NCBI RefSeq assembly: GCF_014493765.1
Contig: NZ_JACTVJ010000006.1
Coordinates: 62,001-126,000, forward strand
Source: Streptomyces polyasparticus
GTDB taxonomy: Bacteria > Actinomycetota > Actinomycetes > Streptomycetales > Streptomycetaceae
Length of the DNA stretch: 64,000 nt
Reading direction: 5' to 3'
Shown here: positions 60,026 to 64,000 of the stretch, piece by piece
Layout: each line of letters starts with the position of its first letter
Numbering within the stretch: the stretch's first letter is position 1
The notes under the pieces: generated by a model
What the model was told of the DNA's origin: nothing
Seen by the model: the letters and a program-made list of their open reading frames with translations, nothing else
Database searches by the model: none
Program-made: the position numbers and the translations under genes

Positions 60026-63000
60026 TCAGTACTCCACATCCTGCGAGCGGCGACGGATGACCGTGACCTCGTCGCGTTGGTTGCCCGTCGGGCCGAGGTA
60101 GTTGAAGGCCCAGGAGAGCTGCGCGTAGCCGCCGATGAGATGGCTGGGCTTCATCAGGACCCGGGTGAGCGAGTTGTGGATGCCGCCGCGCTTGCCGGTG
60201 GTCTCCGTCTTCGGGACGCCCACCGTGCGCTCCTGCGCGTGGTGCATGTAGACCGTGCCCTGCGGCATCCGGTGCGAGACGATCGCGCGGGCCACGACCA
60301 CACCGTTGCGGTTGACCGCCTCGATCCAGTCGTTGTCCTTCACGCCCACCGCGTCCGCGTCCTGCGGGGACATCCAGATGCACTGGCCGCCGCGCGAGAG
60401 CGACAGCATGAACAGGTTGTCCTGGTACTCGGAGTGGATGGACCACTTGTTGTGCGGGGTGAGGTACCGGACGGTGACTTCCTTCGTGCCGTCCGCGCCG
60501 AGCCGCGGTTCGCCGAACAGACGGTGCATGTCCAGCGGCGGCTTGTAGACGATCAGCGCCTCGCCCAGCTCGTGCATCCAGTCGTGGTCGAGGAAGAAGT
60601 GCTGGCGTCCGGTGAGGGTGTGCCAGGGCTTCAGATGCTCGGTGTTGAGCGTGAAGGCCGTGTACCTGCGGCCGCCGGACTCGCTGCCCGACCACTCGGG
60701 CGAGGTGATCACAGGTACGGGAGCGGCCTGCGTGTCCGCGTACGTGATGCGCTTGCCCTCGTGCTCGGCCGCGAGGTGCGCCATCTCCTGGCCGGTGCGC
60801 TTCTCGAGCGTGTGGAAGCCCTGGGTGGCGAGCCGCCCGTTGGTCGTGCCGGACAGCGCGAGGATGGTGTTGGCCGCCTTGATCGCGGTGTCCAGGAGTG
60901 GGCGGCCGTCCGCCGGGCCGCCGCGTACCGTGCCATTGCGCTGCTTGAGCTCCTCGACCTCCTGGTCGGGGTTGAGGGCGATGCCCTTCGCGGGCAGGCC
61001 CAGCTTCTCGACCAGCGGGCCGAGCGCCGCGAACTTCTCGCCGATCGCCGTGTAGTCACGCTCCACGACCGTCAGGTTCGGCATGGTCTTTCCGGGCACC
61101 GGCTCGCACTCGCCGCGCTTCCAGTCGAGCACCACACCGCCGGGCTGGGCCATTTCGCCCGGGGTGTCGTGCTGGAGGGCCGTGGCCACCAGGTCCTTGC
61201 GGGTGCCGAGGTGGGGGCGGGCCAACTCGCTGAACTTGCGGGCGAGTCCGAGGAAGGTGTCGAAGTCGGTGCGGGCCTGCCACGGCGGGTTCACCGCCGG
61301 CGTGAACGAGTGCACGTAGGGGTGCATGTCCGTGGTCGACAGGTCGTGCTTCTCGTACCAGGTGGCGGCGGGCAGTACGACGTCGCTGAGCAGCGTCGAG
61401 GACGTCTGCCGGAAGTCGAGCGAGAGCAGCAGATCGAGCTTTCCCTCGGGGGCTTCCTCGTGCCACTTCACATCCCGCGGCCGTACGTCCGGACCGGCCT
61501 CCTCGGCGCGCAGGGAGGACTGCGTGCCGAGCAGGTGCTTGGTGAAGTACTCGGCGCCCTTCGCGGACGAGCCGAGCAGATTCGCCCGCCACAGGGTGAC
61601 GACCCGCGGCCAGTTCTCCTCGGCGTCCGGGTCCTCACAGGCGAACTTGAGGGTTCCCGCCTTGAGTTCCGCGACGGTGTCCGCCACCGGGTCCGCGGAC
61701 TCGGCGAGATCGAGCGGGTTGCGGTTGAACGTCGGATACGAGGGCATCCAGCCCGAACGCGCCGACAGGGCAAGGCAGTCCGCGCCCGTCATGCCCTCGA
61801 AGCGGCCCTCGCCCAGTGGCGAGGCGAGCACATCGGCCTGGAACTTGTCGTAACGCCACTGGTCGGTGTTGAGGAACCAGTACGCCGCGCCGATCATCTG
61901 CCGCGGCGGCCTCGACCAGTCGCCCGCACCGGCGAGCGTCGCCCAGCCGGTCACCGGGCGGCACTTCTCCTGGCCCACGTAGTGCGCCCAGCCGCCGCCG
62001 TTGCGGCCCTGGCAGCCCGTGAGCTGAAGGAGGGCGAGGAAGGAGCGGTAGATCTGCTCGGAGTGGAACCAGTGGTTGGTACCGGCGCCCATCAGGATCA
62101 TGCAGCGGCCGCGGGACTTCTCCGCCGTCTGCGCGAACTCCCGGGCGATCTTGACGGCCTTCGCGGCGGGCACGGAGGTGTGCTGCTCCTGCCACGCCGG
62201 GGTGCCCGGGGTCTCCGCGTCCTCGTACGAAGAGGGCCACTGGCCGGGCAGGCCCTCGCGCGCCACCCCGTACTGCGCGAGCTGCAGATCGAAGACGGTG
62301 GTGACGAGAGGTCCGTCCTGGCCGCCGAGCCGCGTGGCCGGGACCCCGCGCGTGAGCACCTCGCCGCGGCCCTGGCCGTGTTCGCCGCCCTCGGTGTCGA
62401 AGCGGGGGAGCAGGACCTCGACGCCGGTCGCGAACTCCGTCCCGTGCAGCGAGAGTTGCGGGGTGATCGAGCCGAGCTGGAGATTCCACTTGCCGTTGCC
62501 GGACTCCGTCCAGCGAAAGCCGAGCGAGCCGTTGGGGACGGCCGGCTGACCGGTGGTCTCGTCGAGGACGACCGTCTTCCACTCGGCGGCCTCGCTGTCC
62601 TGCCCGATGTCCGAGGCGCGCAGGAACTTCGAGGGCACGTACGCGCCGTCCTTCTCGGTGAGCGTCACCAGGAAGGGCAGGTCGGTGTACTTGCGGACGT
62701 AGTCGTCGAAGAAGTCGGTCTTCTTGTCGACGAAGAACTCCTTGAGGATCACGTGCCCCATGGAGATGGCGAGCGCGGCGTCGGTGCCGGGGTGCGGGTG
62801 CAGCCACTCGTCGGCGAACTTCGCGTTGTCCGCGTAGTCCGGCGCGACCACGACCACCTTCTGGCCGCGGTAGCGGGCCTCGGCCATCCAGTGCGCGTCG
62901 GGCGTACGGGTCACGGGGACGTTGGAGCCCCACATCATCAGATACGCGGCGTCCCACCAGTCACCTGACTCGGGCACGTCGGTCTGGTCACCGAATACCT

Positions 63001-63709
63001 GCGGGGACGCGACCGGGAGGTCCGCGTACCAGTCGTAGAAGGAGAGCATCGGGGCGCCGATGAGGCTCATGAACCGGGCGCCCGCCGCATGCGAGACCAT
63101 CGACATCGCGGGGATCGGCGAGAAGCCGGCGACGCGGTCGGGACCGTACTGCTTGATGGTGTGGACGTGCGCGGCCGCGACGATCTCCAGAGCCTCGTCC
63201 CAGGTCGCGCGCACCAGGCCGCCCTTGCCGCGGGCCTGCTGGTACGTGCGGCGCCTGGCCAGGTCGTTCTGGATGTCGGCCCAGGCCTGCACCGGGTCGC
63301 CGATCCGGGCCTTCGCCTCGCGGTACATGTCCAGGAGGACACCGCGGATGTACGGGTAGCGGACCCGGGTCGGCGAGTACGTGTACCAGGAGAAGGCCGC
63401 GCCCCGGGGGCAGCCGCGCGGCTCGTACTCCGGGCGGTCGGGGCCCACCGACGGATAGTCCGTCTGCTGGGTCTCCCACGTGATGATGCCGTCCTTGACG
63501 TACACCTTCCAGCGGCACGAGCCGGTGCAGTTCACGCCGTGCGTGGAGTTCACGACCTTGTCGTGGCTCCAGCGGTCGCGGTAGAAGGTGTCGGCCTGCC
63601 GTCCGCCCTTGAGCTGCACGCTGTGCATATCGGGGGCGGCCTCGCCGCGCCGGAAGAACTTCCCGGCGCGCAACAGCGCGGCGCCCGGCTCGGTCACTTG
63701 GTCGGTCAC
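60026..63709 (-). CDS. narG: Respiratory nitrate reductase alpha subunit NarG
   Basis: A 1227-residue Mo-bisMGD catalytic subunit that reduces nitrate to nitrite. The FS0 cluster ligands His57, Cys61, Cys65 and Cys100 are present (HGVNCTGSC, EPRGCPRG), and the Mo-ligand Asp is Asp226 in SFYDWYADLP. No twin-Arg signal, so it faces the cytoplasm as in E. coli. GTG 63709 is preferred over 63742 because GAGGGAG lies at good spacing and the conserved start is VTEPGAALLRAGKFFRRGEA. Complete narGHJI operon; nitrate transporter gene not seen in the window. Confidence 0.94.
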   Translation of the reverse strand: MTDQVTEPGAALLRAGKFFRRGEAAPDMHSVQLKGGRQADTFYRDRWSHDKVVNSTHGVNCTGSCRWKVYVKDGIITWETQQTDYPSVGPDRPEYEPRGCPRGAAFSWYTYSPTRVRYPYIRGVLLDMYREAKARIGDPVQAWADIQNDLARRRTYQQARGKGGLVRATWDEALEIVAAAHVHTIKQYGPDRVAGFSPIPAMSMVSHAAGARFMSLIGAPMLSFYDWYADLPVASPQVFGDQTDVPESGDWWDAAYLMMWGSNVPVTRTPDAHWMAEARYRGQKVVVVAPDYADNAKFADEWLHPHPGTDAALAISMGHVILKEFFVDKKTDFFDDYVRKYTDLPFLVTLTEKDGAYVPSKFLRASDIGQDSEAAEWKTVVLDETTGQPAVPNGSLGFRWTESGNGKWNLQLGSITPQLSLHGTEFATGVEVLLPRFDTEGGEHGQGRGEVLTRGVPATRLGGQDGPLVTTVFDLQLAQYGVAREGLPGQWPSSYEDAETPGTPAWQEQHTSVPAAKAVKIAREFAQTAEKSRGRCMILMGAGTNHWFHSEQIYRSFLALLQLTGCQGRNGGGWAHYVGQEKCRPVTGWATLAGAGDWSRPPRQMIGAAYWFLNTDQWRYDKFQADVLASPLGEGRFEGMTGADCLALSARSGWMPSYPTFNRNPLDLAESADPVADTVAELKAGTLKFACEDPDAEENWPRVVTLWRANLLGSSAKGAEYFTKHLLGTQSSLRAEEAGPDVRPRDVKWHEEAPEGKLDLLLSLDFRQTSSTLLSDVVLPAATWYEKHDLSTTDMHPYVHSFTPAVNPPWQARTDFDTFLGLARKFSELARPHLGTRKDLVATALQHDTPGEMAQPGGVVLDWKRGECEPVPGKTMPNLTVVERDYTAIGEKFAALGPLVEKLGLPAKGIALNPDQEVEELKQRNGTVRGGPADGRPLLDTAIKAANTILALSGTTNGRLATQGFHTLEKRTGQEMAHLAAEHEGKRITYADTQAAPVPVITSPEWSGSESGGRRYTAFTLNTEHLKPWHTLTGRQHFFLDHDWMHELGEALIVYKPPLDMHRLFGEPRLGADGTKEVTVRYLTPHNKWSIHSEYQDNLFMLSLSRGGQCIWMSPQDADAVGVKDNDWIEAVNRNGVVVARAIVSHRMPQGTVYMHHAQERTVGVPKTETTGKRGGIHNSLTRVLMKPSHLIGGYAQLSWAFNYLGPTGNQRDEVTVIRRRSQDVEY

Positions 63710-63812
63710 CGCTCGGCTCCCTCGGTCGGCACGTGCGGACACGTATGCGATCGACGGTAAGGCCGGGGGACGAACGGCACATTTCGGCGGACTCCGTAAG
63801 GGGTGCGGCCCC

Positions 63813-63834
63813 GGGGTGTAGCCCGCTACACCCC
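63813..63834. promoter_or_regulatory. 22-bp inverted repeat upstream of narG
   Basis: ggggtgtag-cccg-ctacacccc has perfect 9-bp arms and lies 104 nt upstream of the narG start, between the nar operon and the gene at 63939. The symmetry fits a dimeric regulator operator; the sequence does not match the DosR-type or Rex consensus as I know them. Confidence 0.55.
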
Positions 63835-63891
63835 CTATCGACCAGTGGGCACTGTCGTCACGGCCCCGGGCCGCTCGCGAGGATGGATCAC

Positions 63892-63929
63892 GTCAAGCCA
63901 CGTCCACCTGGTCAAGCCAGGTCCACCTT
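63892..63929. repeat. 19-bp direct repeat
   Basis: gtcaagccacgtccacctg and gtcaagccaggtccacctt lie head to tail (63892 and 63911), differing at two positions, just before the start of the last gene. They may be paired regulator sites (spacing of about two helical turns). Confidence 0.75.
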
Positions 63930-63938
63930 GGAGTCCTC

Positions 63939-64000
63939 ATGAAGCCCCTGCTCTGGCCGCTGCTCGTCGTCGCCCTCGTCGTCAACGTCTCCAGCAACTT
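63939..64000 (+). CDS. Start of a membrane-protein gene
   Basis: Only the first 20 residues are in the window: a hydrophobic N-terminus (MKPLLWPLLVVALVVNVSSN), a signal peptide or first membrane helix. TTGGAG lies upstream of the ATG. It is divergent from the nar operon. Identity cannot be told. Confidence 0.6.
   Translation, partial: MKPLLWPLLVVALVVNVSSN

Noticed and set aside
59897-62968. Long plus-strand open frame (about 1020 codons) opposite narH and narG
   Set aside because: Antisense to well-supported nar genes with complete cofactor motifs; no domain or ribosome-binding site.

Overview
This is a high-GC (about 70%+) actinobacterial chromosome segment with GTG/ATG starts, four-base ATGA/GTGA overlaps, strong third-position G/C bias and several families typical of Streptomyces (DUF1206, LapA-type DUF1049, DUF6204-like, DUF5107-like, DUF5937-like ArsR regulators, ANTAR/GAF proteins). 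The gas-vesicle order gvpO-A-F-G-Y-Z-J-L-S-K, a SigB-class sigma factor and a narG-H-J-I operon in this relative order match what I recall of the Streptomyces coelicolor region around SCO6480-SCO6535 (gvp cluster, sigK, nar1). That comparison is from memory and was not searched. I see no tRNA, rRNA, transposase, integrase or CRISPR array; it reads as ordinary vertically inherited chromosome with accessory elements.

Layout. 1-3513: the end of a xanthine-dehydrogenase/CO-dehydrogenase-type operon (FAD subunit fragment, molybdopterin subunit, XdhC factor). 3531-5860: VanZ and DUF1206 membrane proteins. 5891-12005: a peptide-catabolism locus, with an aspartate/glutamate racemase divergent from a D-aminopeptidase, M20, S9 and S66 peptidase operon. 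12006-12423: an intergenic tandem array (56-bp units). 12424-21193: mixed small genes (methyltransferases, GNAT, VOC, mutarotase-like TPR protein, holin-like protein, P-loop kinase, enolase-superfamily protein). 21322-29769: NDH-2, transketolase and the complete ten-gene gas-vesicle operon. 29792-32954: methyltransferase and a PAP2-diacylglycerol kinase fusion, bordered by a 16-bp repeat array and an 80-bp repeat array. 32955-39301: ABC-F protein, TIGR03086-type protein, CBS protein, a 45-residue membrane peptide, SigK-like sigma factor, PAS-GAF sensor and GAF-ANTAR regulator. 39514-48104: secreted protein, an aminotransferase-like protein without its lysine plus a metallo-beta-lactamase-fold hydrolase, DedA, another hydrolase, a membrane phosphodiesterase and an amino-acid permease. 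48237-51602: MoxR AAA ATPase, a VWA/metallopeptidase protein and OsmC. 51680-57192: S1-domain protein, VOC protein, a dnaK paralogue, and an ArsR regulator divergent from an MFS exporter. 57120-63709: narGHJI on the minus strand. 63939-64000: start of a membrane-protein gene.

How it works together. Gas vesicles, type-II NADH dehydrogenase, respiratory nitrate reductase and a stress sigma factor fit life in water-logged or osmotically changing soil, where buoyancy and anaerobic redox balance matter. The 5.9-12 kb block looks like recovery of D-amino-acid-containing peptides from cell-wall turnover. The most unusual points are: a protein carrying two copies of an H-x3-H-x4-H helix (one with the catalytic Glu replaced) fused to a VWA domain and paired with a MoxR ATPase; a fold-type-I aminotransferase homologue with a single lysine; an enolase-superfamily member lacking two metal ligands; two adjacent gas-vesicle accessory proteins with opposite, highly charged tails; and three phase-perfect intergenic tandem repeat arrays (56, 80 and 16 bp).
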